The notes beneath the pieces were generated by a model. The model did not search any database. It worked only from the letters and a program-made list of their open reading frames with translations, and was not told where the DNA came from. The position numbers were made by a program, and so were the translations under genes. DNA of 64,000 nucleotides from Aralia elata. Lineage: Eukaryota > Streptophyta > Magnoliopsida > Apiales > Araliaceae. The stretch is taken from assembly GCA_034770075.1 (NCBI GenBank), contig CM068382.1, forward strand, positions 9,938,685-10,002,684, in the 5' to 3' direction. This document shows, piece by piece, positions 12,276 through 26,700 of this stretch; the stretch's first letter is position 1; the number at the start of each line of letters is the position of its first letter.

Positions 12276-13970
12276 TGTGACGTCTCCAAATTCGGACTTA
12301 TATAACCCAATTTGAGTGCTCAAAATACAAAACAACATGCATAAATTTCTTTAATCATAATGATTATAATGTTGTGTATAGTACGACAGCACACATACAT
12401 ACTAAGTTCTCACTATAATTATTTGCACACTATTTTACAACTTAGTGAGAACTACCACAACTACTAAATCGGATTGTCGCTCTATTCACATGTTTTTTCC
12501 GCTAGCCCCAATTACATTCTCATTTTTTGAATAGAATAAAAACAAAAGGGTGAGCTCAAATAAACCAGTAAGGAATATCATGACTAGTATCATAAAAGAA
12601 TAAAGTTATCTTTAACCTTCAACAATAATAAATAAGTGATTTAGAAAATGCTAAACAACATAAGTTTTTAACAAAATATTGCAATGGAATGAGAAATCGA
12701 ATTAGAAGAGTCAAATAGACAATAATGTCTACTATCTCCACTAATTTAAAATTCAGATTCCATCAACTGTAACACTAATGGTCATAATCATGTCAAACAA
12801 CCGTTTTTCTTTGCACTCATGCCAAAGAAAACTTTTCACCACATGTCTTTGCTACACAAGCTAAAAACATTCAATAACCATATTGTCTTTGCACTCAGGC
12901 CAAAGACATTCACAACCACTTGAGTCCTGATGATTAGTATAAACAACAAAAAATAAACAAAAATAATATGAATAATAAAATAATGATTGAATATTAGAGA
13001 TTTACAATTTATTTATGTTTAAAGAATATATAATTTAATTTGTTCATAGTCTAATAATGTCTAAATTATCAAAACGATATTTAGAATATCGGAACGAGTT
13101 CAAGATTCATATATAAGAAATTCAACGGTAAGGTTCACGGTACAAGAAATATTTAACAGTCTAAAATGTTCACGATTCAAATAGAAAGTTCAAGTCAAAA
13201 TGTTTATAATCCAATTATAAAGTTCAAAGTCCAAGATATTCACAGTTCAAATAGAACGATACGGTTAGAATTCAACAAAAAGGTTCAGGTCAAAAGATAT
13301 TAGATGAAATACAAACTATTAAATAAATTTTAAGGAATTGTTAGTTAAGAAATTTTCTCCGTTTAATGTTAAGGGCTATAGAAACGAATAATAATTTTTT
13401 ACCATAGTAAGTTTAATTTTAAGAGTATGAAAAAAATGATATTTCTTACCTTAGCACGTGACTAGATTATGTGTCCTATGTAGGAGATCAACCTAAATGT
13501 ATATTTATGATTTAATTAATAATTACCTCATATAAGTTCTATGGTGTACACTAACGTGTATCTTGTAAAATTGTCAAAAATATATCGATAATATTTATAA
13601 AATAATTTGTTAGTGTACAAAATGGAGTAGAATAAATTTTCAAAATAATTTTTTGAATGAATAGAATAATATTTCAAAACAATCTTTTAGAGGAATCTTT
13701 TTAAAATGAATATTCTAAAGGAAGATTTGTAAATGTTGTGTAATGTGTGTGGGTGTTTGTGTAACTATATTTTAGAAAAAAGATTCACCTGAGCAATCCT
13801 TGCACTCTTACTACACACTCAAAAAAACACTCACATTAAGAAATATTTAAAAAGTGGGGGGAAGAACAAGTAAGAAGATTATGTGAACTCTTTATGTCAA
13901 ACCCCCCTTTTATAGTCAAAATTTAACTAACATCTATCACACATCAACTTTAACACACTTTTTACATTTC
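12276..13970 (-). mobile_element. Possible Ty3/gypsy LTR relic, minus strand
   Basis: The left edge TGTGACGTCTCCAAATTCGG resembles the inverted 3' end of plant gypsy LTRs. On the minus strand near 13905 there is a TATAAAAGGGGGG promoter-like motif followed by a non-coding leader. The limits are uncertain and no 5-bp target duplication was found. The middle has many GTTCAA-type short repeats. This is a tentative call. Confidence 0.3.
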
Positions 13971-14135
13971 AAGATTATCTTTAATCTATCACATATTATT
14001 TCACCACAATTTTCACATTTTAAGATTACCTTTAATCTACCACGCATAAATTTTGACACAACTTTCATATTTCAAGATTACCTTTAATCTACCATATATA
14101 ATTTTGGCCCAATTTTCATATTTTAAGATTACCTT
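13925..14135. repeat. Minisatellite, about 52-bp unit, four copies
   Basis: The core AAGATTACCTTTAATCTACC recurs at 13971, 14022, 14074 and 14125, with spacings of 51-52 bases and some divergence. It lies inside the larger inverted-repeat element. Confidence 0.88.
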
Positions 14136-15244
14136 TTCTTTACTATTCATAATTATTATTATATTTGTCCATCTTATGTGTTATTTTCTTAATGTATTAA
14201 TATCACAGATATTTATGTATACAATGTTATTTACTTAACGTATTAATAAGTTTGTCTAACTTTTCAGTACCTAACTTTCCATTATTACCCTTGTTATTGT
14301 GACAATTACTGGTTTAATACTGTGAAATATTGTAGTAACATTGTGCATTACTGTTCCTTTATTTTTAGGTATTTTAACAATTAAATATAGCAGTTCTGCC
14401 AACAACTTTTATTAACGGTTATTTTGTCATTTTCTATATCTGACAATTATTTTGCTGTGGAGTCCACCAATAATTGGTTGTAACGGCGCCGTGGTACGGT
14501 ATCAAATATTCTTTAGCCTCTCTATCAACATTTTTTTTGTTTCTTGTAATTTGCACATATCATCATTAACTTTAACTTTTTATCAATTTAACACTTTACT
14601 ATTTCAAAAACAGATATAAAAAAATTAGGTTTTATTAATTAAAAGTCAGAGTCTTATACAAAAGCTTCAAATCCATATTTAAGGATGAAGATGGATGATG
14701 GTATTACTACTTAACTTATTATAAAACTGATGGATATTAGCTTTAATACAACAAAAATTCCAATCTTTAATACAATAAAAGTCTCATTTTTAAAAAATAA
14801 AAATTCCAAAAATCAATCATCTTCAACCTCCCGCCGGTTCGATCCGACCCATTAACCAATCAAACGGGTTAAAAAACATAATTATTTGTTTCTACTTCAA
14901 ATCATACAAATAATATGCTAAAACCTTCGTATTGATGATGCCTATAATAGTTTGGTATTCATTTCGCGAAAAGAAGATAAAAATATAACAAATTGAAGAT
15001 AAAATACAATTATGATGTGACCAAAAACGGTTTATATATTCCACTCATGATGGCTGATTCAAAACAAAAATTAGGACTTAGTACAAATGTTGGGTGAGTT
15101 TGGATCCTCCCATTGCACTATAACAACACTATCGTCCTCATGTTAATATCATTCTCCAACGAAAGAACAGTGAAAAGAGAGAATAGAGAAGCTGGAGTTG
15201 AGAGATGGGGAAGAATTGGTCAAAATTGGGCTTTGAATTTTTTT

Positions 15245-15402
15245 GAGTAAAATACACTGATTACCCCTCTAGATATCCATAATAACACTCACTTCCCCTT
15301 TAATTTTTTAACTAACAGTTAGTACCCCTACAAGTTTTTAGGGTTGACTAAATACATAAAGTTACATATTTACCCTTATATGTTATTAAATTTTAATTCT
15401 TG

Positions 15403-15472
<70 letters not shown>

Positions 15473-16546
15473 AGTTATCCTTTTTTAATATAATACATTT
15501 TAATTATAGTTTAAGACTTTCTCATTCAAATTGTTGGTAACTTATAAAAAAACTAATTTAATTTAATTAACACATATTTTTGGATAAGTGATACAAATAT
15601 TAAGAATTTTAAATTAAATTATTAATAGAGCGGTTCTAATTAGAGTGATTGAATATGTTGATAGTTTAGTTTTTAGTGTTTAATAACAAAAATTATTATT
15701 TGAATTCTTAGTTTCATATTATGATTTTTATATGTTAAATTTTCTTGAGTATATGCCAAAATTTGGCATGTTTATGATTTTGATTACATTTTTTAGCATA
15801 CAGTTGGTGTTGTTTTTGTACAATGTTGAATAAAAAAATATAATAATATTAATTATTACCTCTATCTTGTAAAAAGATTTTTCTTTTAATATATTTTTTC
15901 TTTTTTTGAGTAACAACATTTGTCATTTTTAGTGTAAATAATTATGTCTAAGTGTGACTTATGTTTCGTTTAATATTTGAGAAAAATAATTAATATAATT
16001 TTAATTCTTTTTTATATAAATAATAAGATTCGTTCTGTAATAATAAGTTTGTTGTACGAAAATTTTAATATTTGGAAAAAATAATTAGATTTGTTTTTGC
16101 GTTAATTTGTACTTTTTATGAGTATTAAAATTTTACTTTTTAATCACAACAAAATATATTTGAATGTATATTACGTAAATTTTAATATTTGAGAAATTTA
16201 ATTAGCGAAAAGCGTATGACTTTATTTTCCTGATAAAATGAATATTTATTATTTTTTGACATTTATTTTATTTATTGCACAAGTTCATAATTTAATTAAT
16301 TAGATCAAGTTAAGTAAAAATTATAATATACAAATTTATATTTAGTGGATATATTAAACATTATAATTTGAAGGGTGAATTAGACATTATATTAAAAATA
16401 TTTTTAGATATTAATTGGTCAAGTACACTAGGGGTAGTGAATGTTACATATTGTAAATTAGAGGAGTACTGACTGTTACTTGAAAAACTAGAGGGGTGGT
16501 GAGTGTTATTATGATTATCTACAGGGGGTGTCAATGTATTTTACTC
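15245..16546. mobile_element. Mutator-like non-autonomous element, 1.3 kb, with 9-bp target duplication
   Basis: The terminal repeats begin GAGTAAAATACACTGATTAC on the left and GAGTAAAATACATTGACACC on the inverted right, and stay similar for roughly 100 bases. AATTTTTTT flanks both sides (15236-15244 and 16547-16555), a 9-bp duplication as in Mutator-like elements, although it is low in complexity. No coding sequence is seen inside. An (AT)n(GT)n microsatellite lies at 15406-15470. It is nested in the 11.5-16.9 kb element. Confidence 0.78.
15406..15470. repeat. (AT)n(GT)n compound microsatellite
   Basis: About 17 AT units run straight into 15 GT units, inside the 15.2-16.5 kb Mutator-like element. 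Confidence 0.95.
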
Positions 16547-16858
16547 AATTTTTTTTAATAGAATTGACCTCCAAAATGACGTTGTTTTGGAAGCTTTCCT
16601 TTCTTAGAATTTTTATGTTTTGAAATTGTCATGTAATTTTTGATTCATTTTTCTTTTTCTTCTTCTTCTTCTCCTTTTTTTAAAAAAAAAAAATCAGCCA
16701 CGTAGGAAACTTGCTAAGTGAACTTGACTTCAAAAAATTTGACGAAATGGTACAATTATAGTGTTTTTAATAGTTTAATTTCCTAATTGCAGTTTTTTTT
16801 AATTTTAATGGATTATTGCACTATTGCCAACTTGAATAGTATAAAGTATATTTTTGTC

Positions 16859-17760
16859 AAAATTCAAATTTTAATAATATTTCATTACACAGGACCGCTT
16901 TGTTAAACAAATTAAACACTAAGACATATAATTATTTTATTACGTGTTTAATTTAATAATAGTGACATAATAATAGAATTGTCGTGATAAACTTGACAAT
17001 CACATGTCATGTTATACTACTAACAAAAAAACATGCAATTTTTTTAAAACAAAAAGATTTGATAAATATAAATCTTTTTCTAGGACAAAAAAAATATTAT
17101 TATTATTATTAGTTACATTAAAGAAATAAATTAATATTACAATATTCAATTAAAATATTACTTGGAATTTCAGATTAGGAACCCCATATTTTCGCATCAT
17201 AATTTTATAATTTAGCTTCCCAAACCTAAGCATTACCAATAAGTTAAGCACAGTAAAAGAACAAAAAAGAAAAAAGAAAAAAGAGAGGAAAAGATAGTAA
17301 TAATGGAATAAAGTGAGGATGATGGGAGTTATTAACAATCACACTTCATTAGTAAGCTCATGCTTCTAGCCTTCTAGCATAAGCTACAAGCAAAGGGCAA
17401 TACAGTCATTTCCTATTTCATAGGTAGTAGCAGTACTTGCATCACCCTGCCTGCCAATCTTTTGTCTCATGTATGCGCCATTTCAGATTTTCAGTTGGCA
17501 GTAGTTTTTACAGAGGAGAGAGAAAAAGAGAAAGAAGGTGTGAATAATTTTAAGATTCTCTCACATAAATTGGGATCATTCAATCGTCTCCGTTTCTTGA
17601 GGGGTTCCTACTGAAAACTGAGTACAGATTTTTCGTATATAGATATAATATACATACACATTCACGGGAGTTTATATATAATATACACACACATATATTT
17701 GAAATTTTGAAAATGGGTTTGAGCTTGTAATAGAAGGAATCAAAGAAGTGGGGTTTTAGA
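16859..17760. other. Intergenic DNA and probable promoter/leader of the EDR2-like gene
   Basis: No coding sequence is seen before the ATG at 17769. The last 300 bases contain purine-rich AGAGAGAGAAAAAGAGAAAG sequence and GC-richer patches typical of a plant leader. The exact transcription start cannot be read. Confidence 0.4.
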
Positions 17761-17768
17761 ATTTCGAA

Positions 17769-20700
17769 ATGGGTGTATCTCAAAATGATGTTAGAATGGA
17801 AGGGTGGTTGTATCTCATTCGTTCTAACCGGATTGGCTTGCAGTACTCGAGAAAGCGCTACTTTGTTCTACAGGATCAACTTCTCAAAAGCTTTAAATCT
17901 CTTCCCATTACAAAGAACAAGGTTCATTATTCAAACATGCTACATTTATATTGTTGCTGAAATTGAAGGATTCGGTTGTTTCATTTCTATTGGTTTCATA
18001 CTCTCTTTGACGTGAAATGGTTTGGTATATGAGTTTTACTTGTTTCTGTATGTTAAGTGCTTGTAGAAAATAATACTTTGTTTATTGGTAAAGTTTATGT
18101 GATGGGTAGTGAAGTATGTTGATTGCTATGTGCTTCCATTGATATAAATGGTCATTTAAAATTTGATTTGTTCTTGTCTGAGAATTTTTATAACACGTTT
18201 GTGTGTTTGGGGAAAGAGGATTGAGTTTCTCTTTCTCATCAGTTTCTTTGTGGGTATTTAACAATAATGATATCAAGTGATGATCAGAGTGGGGATGCTT
18301 TAAACTCAAATTCAATTATTTTTTACTTTCTGGGATATATGGGCATACTTTGTTAGATGTAATTTTGACTTTCTATTCTTTGTTTTTTTACCTTTAAATT
18401 TAAGTTAATCAAGCTGCTCTTGCGCACTGGAAATTACTATATCATTACAGTTGGTTCCTATTATTTTTTTTGTATACTGGCCGGTATATTTCATTACTCC
18501 TGATGCTGAGATGTAAATACATCTAGATTGGAAATAATAAGTTATTCAATCTGCCTCTTTTTTTCTTTTGTGTGGCTTAGGGCTGCAATAGGGGCAATGA
18601 ATGAGGAGTTTAGACTCCGGAGTTATCTAGGTCATGGGTGGTCTCAGGGAGGCTAACAGGTGAAAGTTGATGACCGTAGACAAGCTGCCTTGGTAATCTT
18701 AATGTAACTACCAGCCACATGGCTAGCATTAGTAATCACGGCTCTTTGTCTACTTTTGTCATTTAGACATAAAATCAACTGTTAATGAGTACCCACCAGA
18801 TAGTTTTCTGGAGGGCAATAGTCTTTGAATCAAACTGTGGTTCAGGCGGTAAAATTGATACTCGTTGTTGAGAATTTTTTTTTGTCCTGTTGTATGTTTT
18901 ACATTTACTTCACAACTTTTGTAATCACCCAGATCGCAGATTATTGGATGCTTTTATCTCGTAATACTTTTATGGGCCCATGTGAAGGGTTACATGTTGT
19001 CGATTTTATATCAATCTTTTCTTTCTTGCACTACTCTTAGAATAGTTCATTTTGATGAGATGTGGCTAGGGTTGTTGAGTGGACATTTTATCATCAAGTT
19101 TCTTCTCCTTGCTAATGTAAATACTCTCGCCTTATCCCCTGGGGAACATTATATTTAATTTGATAATATAATTTGAATATTAGAAGGTTAAGGACATGGA
19201 CTTCTTAGAATTATAGACAGAGGCGGAACCAGGGGGGCGCTGGGGGGGGGGGTCATATGACCCTGGTATTCCCAGCCCTTCCTCATGTAAGTTCTTCTAC
19301 CAAATTAGTACTACTAATACTATCCCTCCAATTTGTTATACCTGTGTTGGCCTACTTCATGCACGAGTAGGATATAACCACTTGTCAGATTAGTTCAAAT
19401 CAATATAACTTCTCTATTCTTTACTTTTTGTCAAATCTATATATATAATAGCATAAAATAGTCTTTTAGTCCTAAAATTTAGAAGTAGTTCTCCAATTCA
19501 AAAAATTAAGAATAAAAACGTAAAATTTATTTTCTCATCTTTTTTTTTCCAATATCTTTTCATCTACATTTTTACTATCATAATCTACTTACCACTATCT
19601 CTTATTCTCATACATTTTTTAATTTAGATAAAAAAAATTAAAAGTCATATTCGTTTCATTTAGCAAGTTTAAAAAAAAAATAAAAAAAAACCCTCTTCTT
19701 TTCTCTTCAAAATCGCCTCAGCCAACAAAACGTTTTGAGACGTTTTCAAACTGTGCAAACTCGCAGGATACAGTTGCCTCCTCTCAGTCGTACAACCGAA
19801 AGAAGCACTCCAAGCGTCAATAAATAATTTTTTTTTACCGATGTATTTTGACCCCCCTCTAAAAACGTTCTGGTTCCGCCACTGATTATAGATGTGCATC
19901 GTATTGTAGGTCATTGACTTGGCTTGTTAGGCTATGTTCTTTTTTTATTTTAGACTGTTGATATTGTTTGCTACCTCATATAATTGGATTATGTTCATTG
20001 AGGGGCTTATTGCTGTTAAGAGGATTTTGTAAACTCTATTAGTTTCCGGTCCATGTTTTGTTGGATATGAATATTTAATATTCTTTCTTTGGGTTTATAT
20101 ATGCAGAAAATATGTACTCCACAATAGACATATTGTATACATATACTTTTTGAAAGAAACAAATGTATTGTCTACATGGACAACTCACAACTGTTTATTT
20201 GTGTGTGTATATAAGAGTGTTGTAAATTTTATCAATATATACAGGAGTGCTATGTCAAACAACCTTGTTTGCGGATATTGTAACATTATCAACTTTCTTT
20301 GTACAGCTATGCAAGAAAGCATATAATTGACATTTTATTTTCTGATTTTTTTATTTTAATTTTTTCCAGTTGGTACAACTGGATGAATTGAACGATAGAA
20401 CTTTGCATATTTGAGTTTTGATCTGACTATTGCTATTTTACTCTCTTTTATTTCTTTTAACATAGTTTCCAGAAACAACAAATATTCTAAATAAAGAAAA
20501 AAAATCTTCAAATTGAATCATTAATCCGTTCTAATTTTATCATATTATTCTTTTTCCAGGATCCTGTTAGAAGTGCAATCATAGATTCATGTATTCGGGT
20601 CATGGACAATGGGAGGGAGAGCATTCATAGAAAAGTATGTACACTGTGCCACTAACATTTCATGACAATATATTCTTCTTGTTCTCTTTTCTTTTCTGCC

Positions 20701-23700
20701 AGACTTGATCAATATTTTTTAAAACTTGCAGGTCTTTTTCATTTTCACACTTTATAATACTTCTAATCACAATGATCAACTGAAGGTGCGGAAAGATTTC
20801 TTGCCTAATATTACCTTTTCATTTCTGAAAATCATTGTATAAGTAATATAAAAATATTTCATAGTTGGGAGCAACCAGTCCAGACGAAGTTGCTCGATGG
20901 ATTCAGTCCCTCCAGGAAGCAGCTTTAAAGGTTCAAACTGCTCAAAATTTTAAGATTTCTACAAATATTAAGTGCTGGGAAATAATGATAGAGATTAAAT
21001 GCAGGCAGAACTGAACGTTGGAGATGATGTAAATGGTCCCAAGCCAGAATGGCAGCCATTGAGGTATATTGGTTAGATGTCTAGCATGTTCTTTGATAAG
21101 AGTAGAAGTCTTTGTGAAATATTAATTTGAAATTTAGCATATTTATTTGACAACAATATAGCTTATTTCGGACATTTTTGCTCATCTTTTTGTTTGAATT
21201 CTTTCATAATTGGCATGTATATTTATCCTGGCAAGTCAGTTATTTTCTGCTGGATTTGTAGTTTATAGTTTAGGTTATTTGGGATGATGTAAGGTATCTT
21301 GTAAATCATCCCCCTCCCCCACCCTATTATTATCTGTTATCTTCTGCTGTATGTAGGTTAAACCGTTCCAGTAGAGTCCATCATACAGACTCCATCGATT
21401 GGACTTCCTTTTCATCCTCACTCACGGATCCGATGACACCTGATGTAATTGCACCTTCACCCTGGACAATTTTTGGTTGTGAGAATGGTAAGAATCAACT
21501 TTGTAGTACACCTATATCTATAGCCTGCAATTGCAACTTAAGACTTGGTTTTTGCAGGTCTCCGGTTATTTCGAGAAGCAAAAGATAGGGAATCTCGTGG
21601 GCAGGTTGATCTTTGTTCACTTTGCCATATTGTTTATTTGAAAATTATGTCTGTTGAAGGTGATTCTGTTTATAGCAATGGGGTGATCATCCTGCAATAA
21701 TGGCTGTCGGTGTAGTTGATGGAACTTCGGAGGCCATTTTCCAAACTCTTATGTCTTTTGGTTCTTCAAGATCAGAGTAAGTTTACTGAATACCCCTTGG
21801 ATTCTAATTCTGGCGTAATTATGTTGTACAACTTTCAATGTGGCCTATACTATTTTGTTTGGTGATTGAAATGGATGAAAAAATCGTATACCATCAACAT
21901 TTACAAGTTATTTACATCAAGTAAACTTGCAAGTACTTTTTATATACTCGAACCAAATCCTAATCAGGTTTTCCTCTGACCTAGAATATCATATCTTCAT
22001 AAGCTCTCATGGGGAAGGAAAATGATTTGTGTATCTAAATCAAGCAGCTCCAGAGAAAAATAAATCTGGATATTTTCTCTGACAATGTTCATGTCAAATT
22101 GTTGAAGGCCATCTACCTTTTTTTTTCATTGCAGATGGGACTTCTGTTTCTACAAGGGCTATGTTGTTGAGCATCTTGATGGTCATACTGATATTGTTCA
22201 CAAGCTTCTATGCGGTGATTGGCTACCTTGGTCTGATCCATACCTTTGATTTCTCTGCAGAAGGCCATATATAGTATTTGATATTGATCCTATTATTGAC
22301 ATTTCTCCCTTGCAGGGGGATGAAACGAAGAGATCTTCTATTTCGGCGTTATTGGAGGAGGGAGGATGATGGAACATATGGTACTTATGTTTTTGTATGA
22401 ATCCTACCCTACCATATCACCTGCAGTTCCATTTATCCAGAAATAACTTATCCCTGTTTTACTCTCTTGCAGTAATTCTGTATCATTCTGTGTTTCACAA
22501 TAAGTGTCCAACTCAGAAAGGCTTCATCCGTGCCTGCCTTAAAAGTAATGTATGCTTATTCATAAAATTTCGGAACAAGTAATAGAAACTATTTTTTAAA
22601 TATATTTGAAGTTCCTTGTATTATATATAATAATGAAAATATATGCATGCATTCCGTGCCTGCCTTACAAGTCAAGGATATTCTTGATAGAAGCATGTCT
22701 TGTATGAGTTCTGTATATTTTGGCATGGAGTGGTCATAGGATAATATTTATGAATGTGTTTTGCTTCTCCTGTGTTGCTGTTAGTTTATTGATATTACTG
22801 TCAATGATATGCAGTGAATATTCAGTTATATAGTATTTTGTGAGGCACCACGTAATAAATGTTAATATACATGCATTGTGTATTCTGTATCACAAAAAAT
22901 AGAAAAGTGACAAACAATCTTCCCGCAGGTGGAGGATATGTGATATCTCCCATAAATCGAGGAAAACAATCAGTTGTAAAGCACATGCTTGCAATTGACT
23001 GGAAATTTTGGAAATCTTATCTACAAACATCTTCAGCCCGATCTATAACCATTCACATGCTAGGACGAATCGCTGGTGTGCTTCTTTCTGTATTTGTATA
23101 CAAGGCAACAAGTGCATTTATCTATATGTTTCACTTTTTATTCCACAAACCATTTTGGCAATTATTTGGAGTTTATACTTTCGTATTTGTAGCGTTACGA
23201 GAGTTGTTTAGGGCAAAATTAGGAGATTACCCGTCTGCTGATCTTTCTTCTGATGAGATGGTGAAAGATGGTGAATTACGTCAACATGACAAATGTTTGA
23301 CTATTGAAGCTCAAAGAAAGGATAGTATGACCACTGAGGAGTGTATGGAAGAAGTGGTTAAAACGCCTTCAGATCATGCGAATCTTGTAGGACTGAATGA
23401 CGCAGCAGATGAATTTTTTGATGTCTCAGAACCGCTGGATTATGATCCATCAGAAGATGGTTGGCCCACTGATCCAGAAGCATATGCTCAGGTATTGTGA
23501 CTAGGAGGGGAGAAAAAGGAAATTTGGAATTTCTTTAGAAAGATCTCATTCGGTTACTTAGCCTTAAGTTATAAGCACAATTTATTGGTCAAAAACAGAT
23601 AACACAAAGTATAATGAAATTAGAAGAAGCTAGATGATGCAGCATGGCTAATTCAGAAAACTTCCGTGGATATAACCTGTCAAATATACATCAACCATCT

Positions 23701-26700
23701 TTACATTACAATTATCAGAATAGAATTACGTGTTAGCTGTTTCCTAAGCAAAGGATGTTGGCATACAGATGCATTTATGTCTCTGTGTTTTATTTGTTTC
23801 TGTACATTTATGTGGATTTTCTCCTGGCCTAGTTTAAATTCCAATTCTCCCATATCCTCTGGCCCTTTTTGCGGGCACAGCCATTATCCTCCTGTAAGAG
23901 TAAAATCATAGACTTAGTTCCCCTAGTGTTACTATTGCTTCTTGAAAATTTCATTAATAAATATATTTGCTGTTAATTTACTTTAAATTTTAAATCTTTT
24001 TGTTCTTATGTGTCCCTTCGGCTTACAGGATATTCATCATCCTAAGTTATCAACTGCTGCGGGTTTTGTTAAAAAGTTGCATGACCTTGCAGGTAAGTTA
24101 AAATTTGAGTTGAGCTTAATAGCAATGGCTAAAAATATCAAACTCAGCCTTACGGCCCTAGGGACTGGTGGATTTTTCCCCCCACTTGTTGTGTTTCAAA
24201 GTATAGTTTTTGGCAGTTTAATAAATTACTGCTCACTTGAGGTTCCTGTAAACTGCAGTTCAAAAGAGGGGTTATGCAGACTTGCAAGAAATGATAACAG
24301 AAGACAACATCTCATGCAATTATGGGAGCACTCTTCAAAAAGATCCAAACTGTAATTTGCCTTGCAGTTGAACAGCAGCTGATCCCTCAACATTTCTTAT
24401 TCGTGGAGGAACTTATCTAGATGACCATAAAAAGGTTCTCATCTATACATGATCTTAACATTGAAGATCAAAAGATGCAACACATTAACGTTCTCTAGTA
24501 ATATGGTGTTGGGTCTGTTCGAATTTAAGCTCACTTGAACAATAGCACTACAATAAAATTTTAAGCTGGAGCAAATTTTTAGGAGTTTTTTTTCTTGAAT
24601 GGCTAGTGTTCATCATGTCCAGTGATTGGACACAACACTTTTTTCTTTTTTTGCTGATCTGCCTTCAAATTGCTTAATGTCACAAGTCTTTAGAGCATGT
24701 TTTCATTTGACTAAAGTTATTGTTTTCTTATTTCACATATAAATTTAATTTCTCATAACTTAATAATATTATATTTATACACGTATGTGTGTGTATTATA
24801 AAAGATTGAAAATTGACGGATTCTTTTTTCCGTTAACTACCAGCTTTCCAGTGTCATTTTTTCCACTTTCATTTGGATTATCTGGTAGTAATTAACCCAT
24901 GTCATCTCTCTCGTCAAAATTTAGTTGCTCGTGCTTAATGATTGAGTCAAAGGTCATTGGACGTGTTTAATTCATTGTTTTCTTTGTGCCATATTACTAT
25001 TTGAGCTTTTGAAAATGAGAACCTCTGAGATTTACTCAAAATTAAGGAACCTTTTCATACTTATCATTTATCAAAGAAAGAGGAGAGAGAGAGAGAGGAG
25101 CCTTTTCACAAGCATAAGGAGAGAGACAAGCTGCCTTTGTAAAGTTCTCATATTTTGTCATTCATCAATCATCAAACCACAGATAAATGTGTAGAGTGCC
25201 AAAACCTTATTGTTATTTCATTCCGGTACTAATTATGATCCTCCCTCCAGATTAAGGCAAAGGGCACATTGATGCAAATGGTTGCTGCTGACTGGCTTAG
25301 ATCTGACAAGCGAGAAGATGATCTTGGTGCCCGCCCTGGGAGCATAGTTCAGGTTTTCTGTTATTCAACATGATGATGTTGAACACTTGAACTTGATTTT
25401 TGTGCAACTAGTCAAATTTGACTTATTAAGTTCACAATATAATCTATAGGGTTTATACGTTTTTGGTTTTCCTTTTTCGTGATGATTGTATAGAAGTTTA
25501 CTAAGCTTTGTTCCGCAGAAATTTGCAGCCAATGGCGGCCCAGAATTCTTCTTCATAGTGAACATACAGGTGAAGCCATCTGTTTTTTTTTTTTCCTCTT
25601 TTCCTTCTTATCCTGTTTGAGACCCTAAACAAAAATCACATTATATTAACATCAACATTTCAATGAACTAGGTCCCTGGTTCACCAACATATAATCTTGC
25701 TCTCTATTATATGATCAGTACTCCGATAGAAGACTCACCCTTACTGGAAAGCTTTGTTAAAGGAGATGATGCATATAGAAATTCAAGGTTTAAGCTCATA
25801 CCATACATATCTAAGGTAAGCTGTAATTAGATTTTCAAGTTAAGTCAGCTTTTCGCTTCTGTATCTTAACTATTGCCAGAAAAAGGATACTCATAGCTAA
25901 GCACTTTATATTACCACATATTGAAAGCACAAAAGAATGAACACAAAATGAGACCAACAAAACATCATTTCTTGAATTTGAATATAAATGATTGGAAAGC
26001 TAATAACGTTCTTTGTTTTTTTTTTTTCATTCTTGTTGAGGTATATCCATAAATTTTCTATTCCATATTGAATATATTAGTTTGAATCTAGCTGTTGCAT
26101 CTCATGAAACTTAAATTGTCTCTCCCTCCCTTGCTCTTTTCCACCGGTATATCGGAAAATCTCTCATATAGTTGAGGCTTTGGGTACCTCAACAACAATT
26201 ACCCAAGAAGATGCAAGAGCTATTTAGCCATAGCTTTCGTTACTTATAGATGTTAATATGATAACTCCTAGGCTCCTACAACCATTTCCTTCATTACCTG
26301 TTTCTTTATTCATTTTGGCTCATACAATTGTTGTAGTAGGCAATTGTTTGTTGACACCTTAAATTTTTAGTCTGTCACTAGTTCTTTAAGTGATTTGCGG
26401 AACTCGAAGAGAGCCAAGACTTTGTGGCACCACATTGTACATTTTTGTGGCCTGGATTTCTTCACCTTTAAACTAAATAATAGCATCTAATATATTCTCT
26501 ATGTAATATTACCACTGACCGAACAAAGTCTCCTAAATTTATTCACCCTAGCTTGTAATATGCTGGAGCTAGTTTGCAGATTATCATCAAATCTCTTCTA
26601 TCAATTTAATACTCGTTCATTGCATCGTTCTTTGTCAGTGAATTTTTCCTTTTGAGCAACAAAATATTTAAGCATGAGATTCTCATCTGTCATTTGATAT

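Larger units (their letters stand above)
11491..16858. mobile_element. 5.4-kb element bounded by long inverted repeats
   Basis: About 165 bases at 11491-11660 reappear inverted at 16695-16858. Shared blocks include AAAAAAACTGCAATTAGGAA, AAAAACACTA and GTCAAATTTTTT. The ends read roughly GGTAAAAATATATTTTA on the left and GACAAAAATATACTTTATA on the inverted right. The interior has no transposase and encloses an LTR-like relic, a minisatellite and a second, smaller Mutator-like element. Long arms suggest a Mutator-like family, but I could not find a convincing target duplication. Confidence 0.55.

Noticed and set aside
24061..24434. A frameshift in EDR2-like exon 15
   Set aside because: On first reading I suspected an indel near 24300, but careful recounting shows exons 14 and 15 total 240 bases and stay in frame; only the single TGA remains.
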